A stretch of DNA of 64,000 nt from positions 62,001-126,000 of the forward strand of contig JAIWNE010000089.1 in assembly GCA_025331445.1 (NCBI GenBank), written 5' to 3'. A program made the position numbers and the translations under genes. This document shows, one piece after another, positions 24,949 to 35,866 of the stretch (the first letter of the stretch is position 1; each line of letters starts with the position of its first letter). The stretch comes from Blakeslea trispora. Its lineage: Eukaryota > Mucoromycota > Mucoromycetes > Mucorales > Choanephoraceae. The notes under the pieces were generated by a model. It was not told the DNA's origin, searched no databases, and saw nothing but the letters and a program-made list of their open reading frames with translations.

Positions 24949-25376
24949 TGTTTTATTCGTAGAATATAACAGGCACAAGATATAATAAAAGTTTAAAGAC
25001 GGGTAAAGTCGATTGGAACCAGAACGGCCAAAAAAGATAGATATGAATCTGATCCGCGTTTATTTCAAATATGTGCCAAGTATTTATACTTTTTACGATG
25101 ATTGAGTAACAATCCTTAATTTAACTGAGTGACATGGATAATAGCTTATTTTTGGTGTAATGGACAAAGAGTGGGTACCTCTTGTGTATAAACCATAATT
25201 CACTATTTGTGCTTCAATCCAAGTGTACTTGATACAAATGAAGTATGATCCAATCTTTTATTTTAGACTGAGTTTAGATGTCAATTAAGCTATAGCCAGT
25301 TATAACTGTAGAGCCGTGAGCACGTTTAGGTCTGTATTATAACTCAGATAGGGTAGAATGTAGGCTGTATACGACA
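24949..25376 (-). repeat. 5' LTR of element A2 (428 bp)
   Basis: On the minus strand it begins TGTCGTATACAGCC at 25376 and ends GAATAAAACA at 24949. It contains a TATAAATAC box (about 25083-25091) and AATAAA. The sequence following it in sense direction is TTTTTTTCGATT, without a TGG-type primer site. Confidence 0.9.
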
Positions 25377-25383
25377 TTCTCAA

Positions 25384-26002
25384 TTGAATACACTTCAAAG
25401 ATCTTTTGTGAATCATGTCCTCGGCCATATTAGTCACAACAAAAACTTTTTGGAAGGACCCACACCATTGAGATTGTTTGTTATTGGTAGTGCTGGAACT
25501 AGAAAGAGTATGCTAATTCGCACACTGTATCAAGCGCTTGTGAGGTTTCATGACGAGGATGTCAACAGAGATTTTAGTAATCCAACTGTTCTCTTGACAG
25601 CTCCCACTGAAAAGGCAGCATACAACATCAATGGTCAAACAATCCACTCTGCTTTTCATTTACCAGTGAAACATTTTGAAATCAACGAGCTTTCATCCGA
25701 TGTCTCTCATACGGTTTCTATGGCCCTGGCTGAAATAAAAGTAGTTATCATTGACGAGATTAGCATAATTTCCTCCCGAGTTTTTTCCTGGATTGACAAA
25801 CGATTGAGAGACACATTCAACACTGAGCAAGCTTTTGGAGGTCGTCATGTCATCCTTTTTGGAGACTTCCTTCAGCTACCTCCTATTATGGGATCTCCAA
25901 TCTATGCTAGTCCTTCCGGAAATATCAACAGCGTGTTGATGGAACTAAGAATGCAAGAGATCTTGCATGGTTTCAAAGTCCATAGATTAAGTGAAATCAT
26001 TC
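25384..26002 (+). pseudogene. PIF1/Helitron-type helicase fragment, Walker A altered
   Basis: Open frame resembling the N-terminal helicase domain of PIF1 and of Helitron Rep/Hel proteins. It has LNTLQRSFVNHVL-like text at its start, Walker A as GSAGTRKS (consensus GTGKS, so Gly is replaced by Arg), TAPTEKAAYNINGQTIHSAF, Walker B VVIIDEIS and FGDFLQLPPI. It starts only a few bases from the A2 LTR and ends at 26002, where an A-type LTR begins, so both ends are cut off by LTRs. The Walker A change would be expected to abolish ATP binding. Which element it came from cannot be told; a Helitron source is most likely given the others in the window. Confidence 0.8.
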
Positions 26003-26051
26003 TGTTGTATACAGCCTACATTATACCCTATCTGAGTTGTAACACAGACCT

Positions 26052-26585
26052 TGTAACGTTGTAGTACGAATAGAGGAGTTTTGAGAATTTGAAGAAAAGT
26101 CTCTTATAGATTTGTGATATGTATGAATGAAATGTAACTATGATAGTCCTTATAGTAGACTTGTTTAGCTTGATTAAAGAAAAGTGAAATCGAATATGAT
26201 AATCCTAACGGACTTGTTTATTCAATGAACTATGGTAGTCTTATATGGCAGACTTGTTTAGTTTCTTGTAAGAAAAGGGAAAAATATAAGAGAAATACCA
26301 AAAAAAAAGAAAAAAAGAAAAAAAGAAAAAAAGAAAAAAAGAAAAAAAGAAAAAAAGAAAAAAAGAAAAAAAGAAAAAAAGAAAAAAAGAAAAAAAGAAA
26401 AAAAGAAAAAAAGAAAAAAAGAAAGATAAAATTTAAAGTAAAAAAGGAAAAGTCGCAAAGACAAAATCCGTAATGGATAAGTATATGAGAAAATTTTAGA
26501 TGAAAACAAAGCTTCTTTTTATTGAGAGAAAACTGGTGGCTATTTATATAAAAAAAGAAAATTTAAGTCACGCTGAGGTGTTACA
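26052..26585. repeat. LTR-like insert (534 bp) with TGTAAC...GTTACA ends
   Basis: Inverted hexamers TGTAAC and GTTACA mark its ends inside the A-type LTR. Flanks ACCT (26048-26051) and ACTT (26586-26589) look like a duplicated 4-mer with one change. It contains diverged internal repeats around ACTATGRTAGTC, a TATATAAA box near 26546 and a long GAAAAAAA microsatellite. Probably a solo LTR of an unidentified element. Confidence 0.6.
26301..26425. repeat. (GAAAAAAA)n microsatellite
   Basis: About fifteen copies of an 8-bp unit. It gives a spurious Lys/Arg/Glu open frame, which is not a gene. Confidence 0.95.
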
Positions 26586-26778
26586 ACTTAAACGTGCTCA
26601 CGGCTCTACAGTTATAACTGGCTATAGCTTAATTGACATCTAAACTCAGTCTAAAATAAAAGATTGGATCATACTTCATTTGTATCAAGTACACTTGGAT
26701 TGAAGCACAAATAGTGAATTATGGTTTATACACAAGAGGTACCCACTCTTTACCCATTACACCAAAAATAAGCTTTTA

Positions 26779-27780
26779 TTTTTTTTTTTGGTAGAAAAAA
26801 GGTAACTTTATTGAGAGACACCACAGTTCATGTGTACAAAAGAAATGACGTGACTGGCATGAACAAGGTAACAAATACAAAATTAAAAGGTTATTTGACT
26901 AAAAGAGAGAGGTTTAATGGTCATAAAGGCAATTAACTTCCACCTCGCAAAGCACGAGCAAAGGCCTTAGGGTGCGTATCCTGGAAAATCAACTCCAAAG
27001 TTGACGGTGGGGTGGGTGAGTGCGTGAGTGGGGTATTGCGCCGATCATCCAGACCCATCCGGCTGACAGAGTTGGGGCGAGCTTGCTTCAGAGATGGGTG
27101 GCCGACAGGTTTGGGACAATCGGTTTCCGAGTCTGAGCTCGGAGGAGAGCGTTTGGCAGTAGTAGAGACAGAGGTATTACCTGTGGTGACAGGGGTAGGA
27201 TCAGTAGACTTGTAAACAGATTTGGACTTAGACGTTTTTTTTTGACGGGTGAGCAGGACCACCAGAGGGCTTGGCCTTGGCGAACTGCTTGGGACAGTGT
27301 GCACGAATGTGCCCAACAGAGAAACAAGACAAACAACGAATGGCCTTACGAACAGGGCAATCAAATTTGATGTGATTGGCTTTATGACAATAGCTGCAAT
27401 GAAGCGGTATGGAGAACCAGGTGGCATAGACAACAGATTCATCGTTCCATGTCAAGGCATGGGTAAGTTCAGGGAGCTCATCAACAGACGAAGGACGGGA
27501 AATGATAGCGTAGCCGGTACCATCAAACCAGCCATGATCGATAAAGATACTCCCTTCCAGCACTATGCCAAAAGGCGCAAAGAGATCAAAGAGGCCGTCA
27601 CGAAGTCGAGCTTCGGGCAAAAAAGGAATATTTAATAACTTGACTCTGATAACAGGGTCAGATGGAGAGAGCGAAGGAAAACCAAAGATCGTAGATTTCT
27701 CGAGCTGAATGCCTTGTTGGCAATGGTGGAGACAAGCTGCTTTGTCGCTGAAGAATATTTCGGCTAGTACAGTCAGAACG
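26779..27780 (-). mobile_element. LINE-like ORF1 retrocopy, minus strand, with poly(A) end
   Basis: On the minus strand the copy ends CTCAATAAAGTTACC, a short stretch, then about 11 A (26780-26790). This is a polyadenylation signal followed by a tail at typical mRNA spacing. Only an ORF1-like frame is present and no ORF2 follows. The 5' boundary lies near 27780, next to the Tc1 gene, and is not resolved. No target duplication was identified. Confidence 0.65.
26933..27780 (-). pseudogene. ORF1/Gag-like protein with two CCHC zinc knuckles, 5'-truncated and frameshifted
   Basis: Minus-strand frame LPEARLRDGLFDLFAPFG ... resembles the nucleic-acid-binding ORF1 proteins of fungal LINE elements. 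An RRM-like segment is followed by knuckles CSYCHKANHIKFDC and CLSCFSVGHIRAHC (about 27290-27370). A T9/A9 run near 27233-27241 shifts the frame; the Pro/Ser/Thr-rich tail continues in another frame to a stop at 26933. Upstream of 27620 the sequence stays open to about 27780 without a clear start. RNA-binding role inferred from the knuckles. A related, longer ORF is at 49161-50627. Confidence 0.7.
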
Positions 27781-27891
27781 AAAAAAAAGATAATTTTTTA
27801 GACTCCGTAAAAGAAAGGTAAATGTATGACACGTCTTACATTCCCATCATTCTACTTCTCTTTCTTAATAAAATTCCTTAAAACTCACAAT

Positions 27892-28886
27892 ATGTCTCAA
27901 TTATCCACTGAACTCAAAGCTATCATCGTTGATCGTTGGCAAAGAAACCAATCACAGATCGAAATTGCCCAAGAACTTGGAATTAACCCAGTCGCTGTTA
28001 ACAGGACCATCAAGAGATTTCAAGCCAGAGGTACCATTGAAAGAGCTGGGGGCTCTGGAAGACCCAAATCTCTTGACGAACGAAGCAAGAGAGCCATCCA
28101 AAAGAACAGATCTGTCACGCTTGCTTCTTTGCAGCAAGAGCTGTCAGTAAAGGTGCACACCCAAACCATTGCGAAGGAGTTGCATGGTTTGGATTACAAC
28201 AAGAGAGTTGCGGCAAAGAAGCTTTTTCTAAAGGAATCCCATATGGAGAAGAGGCTTCAATTTGCCAAAGCTCACCAAAATTGGACAATAGAGCAATGGA
28301 AGCAAGTCGTCTGGACAGATGTGTCCAGCGTGAAAATCGGCAAGGACATCTTGCAAAAAAAAGTCTAGAGATTGCCATAGAAAAAATACGACAAGGATTG
28401 CCTGAAACCTTTTTCAAGAGTGACCGAAGCAGCATTATGGTTTGGGGGGCCATATGTGGTCGCAACAAGTCCGAGTTGGTGTTCCTGCCAAAGGACAGAA
28501 TAACAAGCCAGAATTTTGTAGACCTTGTCTACAAGCCTGTTCTTCTGGGCTATCTCCAGAGCAATCCCGGATCGGTCTTGATGGAAGATAACGCCAGCAT
28601 TCACACAGCCAAAGCTGCCAAGGAGTGGAGGAATCTCAATGGGGTTGAGAAAATAGAGTGGGCTGCTCAATCCCCTGATCTCAACCCCATTGAGAACGTC
28701 TGGAGTGAAATGAAGCGACGCTTCCATCAAGACTGGTTCAGGTTTAAAGGCCAGAAAAGCAATGAGGAGATGCTGGAGGATGCTTGGAACAGTATTACAG
28801 TCGAATACCTCGACAAAACTGTTTCAAGCATGCCATCACGCATGAAAAAAGTAATTGCTGCCAAAGGAGGCTCAATTGACTCCTAG
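27892..28886 (+). pseudogene. Tc1-type (DD34E) transposase, one frameshift
   Basis: Starts MSQLSTELKAIIVDRW at ATG 27892; an earlier ATG adds only hydrophobic leader residues. N-terminal paired helix-turn-helix region (about residues 1-110) with QIEIAQELGINPVAV and GRPKSLDERSKRAI. Catalytic Asp 1 in VVWTDVSS, Asp 2 in LMEDNASIHTA, Glu in DLNPIENVW, with exactly 34 residues between Asp 2 and Glu. The frame shifts at an A8 run near 28356-28363, so two overlapping frames are needed. Ends QS-like at stop 28886. The surrounding sequence gives no convincing terminal inverted repeats. It could be intact if the homopolymer is miscalled. Confidence 0.88.
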
Positions 28887-29002
28887 GCAAGCAATCCAAA
28901 AATAAAAAACCATCTTTTGCCCCAATTTTTTTACAACTTCATTAATTACACATTTGAATGTGTATGATCCGAAAAAAAAAGCTGCGATATTAACGGTACA
29001 AT

Positions 29003-29261
29003 TGATAACAATAATAAATCAATCAGACCCAAAAGAAAGTTGTCTTTATTCAATATACATTTTCTAGCTCTATTTATACTAATGATGGATCCCGCATCTT
29101 AACTGAGTGTTTACCTTACGTTGGATCACAACGTACTTTCTGTTTATTTGTATAAGAACGTATCTCACCGTTAATCAATATGTCCATATATGTTAACGAC
29201 GTGATGGCTAATCTGACTTTATAATTTGTTATTGTTCCTAAAAAGGACAATGTATACAACA
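29003..29261 (-). repeat. 3' LTR of element E (about 259 bp)
   Basis: On the minus strand it follows a purine-rich tract (GGCAGGGAGCAA) and begins TGTTGTATACATTG at 29261. It has a TATAAATAG box (about 29072) and ends near TTATCA at 29003. The inner end is fixed by the polypurine tract; the outer end is a best guess because the 5' LTR is missing. Confidence 0.7.
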
Positions 29262-29436
29262 TTGCTCCCTGCCAAGATTAGATCATCACTTATGTTCTTG
29301 TAGTAACAGTAGTAGGATAGTAGTATCAGGTGTTTGGATCAAAATATAATGAAGATTGTAAAGGTAATAGCTATCGAGAAAAAACTTATAAAAAAACCCA
29401 GTGGGAGAAAAAATCGATAAGAAAAAGATAGCTAAG

Positions 29437-31443
29437 TTATAATCTTGTATTACGACGAGTAGATCGTCTGTTACTACGTTTAGTAGAAGAGTCCTTGCGT
29501 TTGTTGACAGTTGCAGGCAGCACGGTGCCTTGTGTAACTGCATCACCAACGTTTCTTCTTGCCCAGTATACATTTATAGGTTTAAGCGAGTCAAATGAAG
29601 AAACTGGTTCCCATGTATTATATTTCGCTTGATCATCATATCCACGCCAGTGAACGTAATATTCCATGTTCTTGCCAGTGCCACGATGATTAACTATAGC
29701 TTGAACTTCATAATGCTTTTCAGCCAAGTCAGCCTGTGATCGTTGTTCGCCTGCTTGTACCATCTTGATCTGATGAGTAGGTATATCTCTGGACAACAAT
29801 GCACCAGTTAAATTTTCGAGGATGTAAGCTCCACTGCGAGCCCAACCTTTGACAATAGAAGGACCGACATAACGAGGTTCTGTCTTTGCTTTACGATTTA
29901 CATTGACGATCATGATCTTAGAATTGAGCGGATACTTATCTGCTTTAATATTATGAGACTTCAAGTATTTTGCATGGTCAGTATTTTGACATTCTTTGAT
30001 GTGCTCATGTAAAGCAGGTACGACTATTTCTTTAACGTGCTTCAATTGCTAATTGATACGTTTGTGTTCTGATATCTCAAATGTCAAAGTGGGCTGCACT
30101 TCGGTATAATCGGTCAATTGATTCGGCTGTCTGAAGAACATACCGTGAATGCACGTGTACTGTGCAAGTGTCTAAATTGAGCGTTGACAGCGTATTGAGC
30201 CATGTCAACATATAAATCCCAACTTTCAGGATCTTTAGCATCAGCCGTTATTGCCTTAATAATGGTTTGTTTGCACACACCCATATATCTTTCACACACT
30301 GAATTGTCTACAGGATTATAGGGTAACGATACTCTTTGTTCAACTCCAGTCATCTCAGCCAATTGCTTTAAGACTTCATTAACAAATTCAGACCCATTAT
30401 CATGACTTATGATACGACTAAATCCAAATAAACACCAGATACTAAACAACTCCTTAGCAATGGTATAGGCATTCTTATCAGGTATGGCTCTTAAAATAAC
30501 AAAGCGCGAGAACATATCAACGACTAGTAATAAGAAGTTGTTTCCATTAGACTATGTGACGTTGAATGTGCCTAGATCCACACAGATATGATCAAAGACA
30601 CCGTCAGGTAAAATGTGTCTAGGAGGATGATAGCCTGCTTTATGTATAGTATGTTGTTGACAAGCTGAGCAGTCTTTTACAATCCGTTCAGTCGTTTCTC
30701 AAATTCTTCCAGTGTAACCTATCTTCATGAATTGCTTTCTCAACAGCATTCACTCCAAAATGACCAAGAAGGTGAGCTCGTTCAATAATATCACGACGCT
30801 CTTCTTCAGGCGGTGTCATATACTCAGCGTACCGAAGCGAGGTAGACGTTGTAGGTGAAGAAGTGGGTTCTTCGTAATCATCATTGTCATCTGTGGTAGG
30901 ATGAGTAGGTAAAGAGGAATTATCAATGACCTCTAATTTTTCAGCTTTATCACGCATAGCCGCGTTGTGCAACGTGACGTGACGAGCATGAGAAAAAGTT
31001 CGATTAGAGTCAGAAATCAAGCTCTTTTCTTTTTCTTGCTTTCATCGGAACGAGACATGTTTCTTTTCTTCACAATATGTCTGTAGTTATAACTGGCGTA
31101 TTTAGATTCACCCTCCTCCAGATCGGATGACTCAGGAGAATACAATCTACTAAGAGCATCTGGTAAACAGTTGGTAATGCCAGGGATATGTACAATATCA
31201 AAGCCATAACAAAAAATGGCTTCATAGTAATTCAGCATCATTAATTTATCTGTTAAGTCAAGAGATTAAACAAGATTAAAGAGAGGGTTTTATTCAGTGC
31301 AAGGATCGGATGTCAATATAAATTATGTTTGGTAACACAGAACAAGATCTGTATTTGATTTAGTAATATATCGAATATTATATGATGTATGTTCAATACG
31401 ATACATCAATCATAGAATTAGGTACAGCCTGACTTTTCAAAAA
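29437..31443 (-). pseudogene. Ty3/Gypsy chromovirus E pol remnant (RNase H end to chromodomain)
   Basis: Minus-strand Pol remnant similar to A. It has VFLKSQAVPNSM (31414-31443), then after repeat X MLNYYEAIFCYGFDIVHIPG and DALSRLY, the integrase zinc region (HLLGHFGVNA, about 30770), SHDNGSEFVN (second Asp, about 30400), NSVCERYMGV (Glu) and a chromodomain (HYEVQAIVNHRG, YVHWRGYDD, about 29620-29720). Lesions: a 2-base deletion at NDIERIV (about 30690), TAG before SNGNNF (about 30550; CAG would fit), a frameshift near 30135 and TAG at RIN*QLKH (about 30050). The 5' part is cut at 31444 by a TE2-type terminus. Inactive. Confidence 0.85.
31242..31408 (-). repeat. Solo LTR X, copy 2 (167 bp), inserted in element E
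   Basis: Flanked by ATCAT at 31237-31241 and 31409-31413. Removing it rejoins the E protein (QAVPNSM to MLNYYE). On the minus strand it starts TGATGTATCG and ends AAATTA, containing AATAAAACCC. The 3' dinucleotide TA instead of CA is unusual for an LTR. Confidence 0.8.
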
Positions 31444-31445
31444 TA

Positions 31446-31486
31446 CAGTGCCTCCAGTCTTAAATTTTATAAACTTTAATTTGTTC
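31446..31486 (+). repeat. Orphan TE2-type terminus
   Basis: Begins CAGTGCCTCCAGTCTTAAAT after TA (31444-31445) and matches the first ~40 bases of TE2 with one or two differences. It cuts element E. No matching right end or transposase follows, so it is a truncated relic or a non-autonomous derivative. Confidence 0.75.
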
Positions 31487-32324
31487 TGTGTTGATACAAA
31501 TTTGGTAATTTTATGGTATGACTGTTGCGATTGCAGTGTTATGATTTTGTACTTGTGAAATGATGCTCTGTGCTTAACGATTACTATAAAATCCAATTCT
31601 TCTGTTTTCCTCTATTCCTCACTTTTCTTTCTTTATTATTTTCTATCAAATTCATTGCCTCTTTTATTTCATATATATTCCTTCTCTTATTACCAACATT
31701 TAGGTCAGTATAATTAACCCTTTTTCACCATATTCCAAATCTTAACCTATATATTTTATCTAGTTGGTAAATTGAATTTAAATAAAACTAAGAACCGCAA
31801 ATCACCATTTTAAAATAAGCCGGATTGGCGGACTTTAGATTTGTTATAAAATAGAGAAGAATAAAAGAGATTACTTCAATTGAACTCAAGTAGAGACGGA
31901 ATTGATTGAGTAAGATAAAGATAATATTTTATTGATTAAAAGATGAGAGTATTTATATTAGAATAAGTATATTAGGGATAATAGATATATGAAATATAAA
32001 GGGTGTTCCTTGGTAATGAAGAATGTCTAAGGGGAAGAGTAAACCCAAAAAGGGAGATATCCGCTTGTGTAAATTCAAGGACGGGGTTTATTGATGGAGA
32101 GAAGATGTATATAGAAGTAAAACAATTCACCTTGTCGAAGTAAGCTTTGGTTCTTATTACAGATGTAAGCCTTACAATGGATAATATACTTTTCAAAGCT
32201 TATTTAAGAACATACGTAATATTGAGTTCAGAGGCTTTAGAATGAAGATTGTTTTGTAGACACAGTGAAGTCAATTAACTCGATTAAATAAACTTAGTTA
32301 CGTATGATCGATGTAAAGTTTATA
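31487..32324. other. AT-rich region, no gene seen
   Basis: No coding frame with recognisable content. A TATAAATA box on the minus strand near 31955 and AT-rich runs are LTR-like, but no ends or duplications could be set. Confidence 0.45.
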
Positions 32325-33264
32325 AGGTTACGAGCATGTTACAAACTGCACCTCCATTGCGGTAATAAAATTAGCACCTCCGCTGCGCTCTGGTTAATTT
32401 TCTTGATTTTCGCTTTGGTTCGGTACGCTGCGCTTTGTAATTTGCTCGTGCTGCCGCAGGCCAACTAATCCGATGAGAAGATCAAAGTGGGGTCCCACCC
32501 ATATTTTTTTTTGAACCTTCGCTATGGTATAAAATAACCCCTTCGCTGCGCTTCGTGTATTTTAAACCGTCGCTTTGGTAAAAAAACATGTGTCCCGGGG
32601 CAACGAAAAAGACTTGAGCTTATCCTAATAATTAGTTCATAACTAAGTCAGATGGGATCAAATATGAGTGAGTCTTTCAAAAGCAACAATCCATGCTTGC
32701 TTTCAAAAATAAAAATCAACCTAAACTTAAGACTCGAATTATCTAAGGGAATAGCAAATTCAATCGAATGATATGGACCGTCCTAATTTTGGAAAGTGCA
32801 GGAACCAAATCAATTGATACCAAAGTACAGATCAAGGCTTGCAACAACTGAAGTGAAGCACAAATAGTAAATCTATGTTCTAATACACTTTGAAACTCTT
32901 TGAAAGGGTCAGCGCTCGCTTGAGAAGATTTGCAACTTATAATGGTTCTGGTTGCAAAGAACTTAAAATTGACTAACTCTTATAATAACACATTTTGAAT
33001 GTTAATACTACAAAATAATCTTTCCCAAATCCGCATCAAAGGAACACAATGATAGCAAACACATCTCATTTAACCGCAATCAAACCTTACAGAAGGTTCA
33101 TTACTCAATTCTCTTGCAACATTTCCAGTATACTGAGTGTTTAGAGGATCATACTGGCTTTGCGTGAGGGGGAGGGACGACCCTCCCCCTCGAATCCCCC
33201 CCATCTAGCTAAGGTTTAATCTACTGATCCTAATTGGTGCTGACTGTGCGCATGGGGGAGGAAC
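32325..33264 (-). repeat. Left arm of a large inverted repeat
   Basis: About 0.94 kb that is the reverse complement of roughly 37648-38590, including the segment around TGTCCCGGGGCAACG and the G-rich units. It continues after the solo LTR as 37283-37380. By eye the arms are well above 90 percent identical over long stretches. Confidence 0.85.
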
Positions 33265-33746
33265 TGTGGTGATTACACCATCATTAATTTATAAAAGATG
33301 TTCATTAAAAGATCATTGTAGACAAAGAAGTATTCTATAAAAAGAACTTCATGTATCTGAATTGGAATCATTACCTAGTTAAGTAAAGACTTAGGGATTC
33401 ACCCTGAAATGCAAGATGTAACTACTCAGACTCAGACTGAGTATCAATCAGATAAATTGCACATCGTAAATATAAATGACAGCTGAGATCAACTTCAGGA
33501 TTGAGCCAATCAATCCCTTAGATCATTTCCAAACTAGTCATACATCAATAACAATAACCCTTATTATAAAAAGAGCAAGTCTTTAAAGCTTGCTCATCAA
33601 CAATCATTTCTACTCTCAGCTTAAATAATCGGATAGAGTGCGTCCAGTTTGTAATCGCCAATAATTTTTTAGAGGAACTTTTGACCCATTTCGTCGCCGA
33701 TTAAAATCGCACCTTAAAATTTGTCTATACTGGATTTTTTTTTTAT

Positions 33747-35866
33747 TTATATGAGCTTTCTATGACTTTTGTATGTTTTAGAAAATTTTTTGACAAGCTC
33801 ATTTGTCTCGACGGCATCATGACCTTGGCTATATGCTTCTATATACCGATAAGCAAGGTTTTGCCATTTTCTAATTGTCTTTGTACCATTGGTAACCTGA
33901 TTGTTGTCTAGAAACTTATGGATGTTATCTTTAAGGCCCTTAAATGTGTAGTCACACTCAAGACGAGCAATACGCTTTGACTCGGCCCAGTGTCGCTCAA
34001 TCCAATTGGTTTCGCAATGATACTTTGGATAGAGTGTCATCATATGGCCATTGTTGATGATTGTTTCTTCTAGGATTGACTTTTGATTAACAAAATCATC
34101 TTGTGCCGACAGTATTTTCTCTAGACAACACTTGTCACCAGTATGCTCATCATTACACTTTTTCAAGAGCGAACAGTCTTTTTGAATGAGCCGTCTTTCC
34201 AAAAGGATTTGGAAAGTGCCTTTGAAGTACTCAACCTAAGATTATGAGTTAAAAGTTATTGGAGAGTTGATTTTTTGTAATTGCAATAAAAACTTACGGG
34301 TCTAGGTAACTGTAGCTTTTGTACCAAAAAAGTTCTCAAAGCATTCTCTGTTCCAAAACGCTTTCTTGGCCCTACTTGAGGCTTGAGTCTTTTAAATTCA
34401 GTCTTGAATTTTCTAAAATCAATATTGCGCATGAAGTACATGCTTTGCATCATGGCTTGGTCTGATTCTGGATCTCTGTAGAAGCCGTCTCGAAAGCGAT
34501 AAGGTGATTCTGGTTTGTATGGGATTTCCCCAGAAGACATTCTACTCGCAAGCAAGGCATCATTGCCAAATGCACGATGATTTTGACTTTGATCAAACGC
34601 AAACAAACCAATACAGTCAGGATGCAACAACTCAAAGAGCGGAAGTACATCCTCCTTGAGTTGTGCATTGAGGTCCTCACATTTCCACCAGTTGTCTCCA
34701 CCTGGATAGAAAATTGTTCTTGAGGACCTCTCTTCCCCGTTGACCAAAGCCTTCATAGTACCATGGCAAGCGCACATGAACTCTGACACCATGACAGACT
34801 TGCCCTGGCCTTTAGGCAAGATAGCCGATTCGGTAGGTAGTTGCCAGCGAGTCTTCTTTCCATCGTTAGCATAAAAGGTGCTCTCATCATGAGTGACAAG
34901 AACTACCTTCTTTTCTTCTTCTCGAAGGGTTGGTTGAACAACCTCTTCTTCATTACCATATGGATAAAATTCCATCCTCTTCTTCCACTCCATCATCTGT
35001 CTTGCCCACTGAAGACGATATTCTTTTACATCTTGTCTTTCATGGCCATCGATGTACATAAAGTCTTTGCCAGTACTCTTATAGTCAAAGCCCCACAGTT
35101 TCAGGTATTTAGAAACTGTGGTTTGGCTCAGAGACTTAAGCTTGTTTCCTAGCTCTTCACTAATTATACCTGTGCTCAAAACATCAGGCAAAATCACCTT
35201 TCTTACATGGTCAACTAAGCCTCTTGTTGATCGCTGATTGGGTTTTGTTTCTCTTAACCAGTCAAGGCATCTCTGCTTAATGTCCTCATCTGACAACAGA
35301 GACACTCGCTTAGCGAACTTGCCTTGTCTTAAGACAGGGATATCCCCAGTCTTAAGAAGAGCCTTAGTCCACATGCGAATACTCTTTGCGCGATAAGACT
35401 CGGATGGGGACAACCAGGTTATAGCTGCTGCTTCTTGGCTTGCCTCCATGGCACCTTTTCCATCTTTGATGCGCTTGAGGTAGGCAAGGACAGCTTGATA
35501 GCGGAAGGTATCATAATGTCCGTGCAAAGTTTGAACAACTCGAGAGTTTGCTACTGGCTTCAGCAACTCACTAAGCTTACTGATAGCACTGGAGATATCC
35601 AAGACGTCAGCTTCTTCTACTTCCTCTTCTTCTTCATCGGCTCTGACTTCAGCAGACTGTTCCTTAGAAATCTGAAAATAATCAGATATTTTTGATGAGC
35701 CTTCTGCCATCATCCTGTTTTTTTGCTTTCTTTTTCTGATCGCTCTGTCGGTCAATTGAAAAGTTCTTGCATGTTTTCTTTTCTTGTTGATTTCTGGGTT
35801 GTTGTTGTCCCATTTCAAAGTGTCATGCAAACACTTTGTATTCTGATCTTCAATGTTGTCTAACAT
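33747..35866 (-). CDS. TE3 transposase (Tc1/IS630-like DDE, long spacer), two exons
   Basis: Exons 35866-34298 and 34235-33747 with a 62-nt intron (34236-34297, GTAAGT donor, TTAG acceptor); 2058 nt, 685 codons plus stop. The join LPRP to VEYFKGTF is required by homology. Catalytic text: VTHDESTFYANDG, then RWQLPTES with the Trp conserved in the family, FAFDQSQNH, and HCETNWIERHW with about 177 residues between the second Asp and Glu. Cysteines KDCSLLKKC ... KCC precede the Glu. Upstream of the ATG the frame stays open and acidic to about 36000. A further ATG (MGRPSKNLQKF, 36159) lies beyond it, so the true start may be upstream and spliced. Otherwise no lesion seen. Confidence 0.83.

Larger units (their letters stand above)
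21166..25376 (-). mobile_element. Ty3/Gypsy chromovirus A2, second copy of family A, 3'-truncated
   Basis: Minus-strand copy with a complete 5' LTR (24949-25376), Gag and Pol through RNase H and the start of the integrase region. It ends at 21166 in the segment matching A at about 2260, next to repeat X. By eye the protein is almost identical to A, including shared stops. Integrase, chromodomain and 3' LTR are missing. Confidence 0.92.
26003..26778 (+). repeat. A-type LTR, plus strand, interrupted and 3'-truncated
   Basis: Begins TGTTGTATACAGCC and matches the A2 LTR to 26051, then resumes at 26590 (AAACGTGCTCACGG) and runs to about 26778 (AATAAGCTTTT), where the poly(A) of a LINE-like copy breaks it. 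The intervening 26052-26585 is a separate insert. The last third of the LTR is missing. Confidence 0.85.

Noticed and set aside
26225..26473. Lys/Arg-rich protein
   Set aside because: Generated entirely by the GAAAAAAA microsatellite.
27757..28990. Terminal inverted repeats for the Tc1 element
   Set aside because: Candidate left end (TACAGTCAGAAC) has no matching inverted copy downstream.
32340..32600. GC-richer stretch as a gene or tRNA/rRNA remnant
   Set aside because: No tRNA fold or coding frame; it is part of the inverted-repeat arm duplicated at 38.3-38.6 kb.
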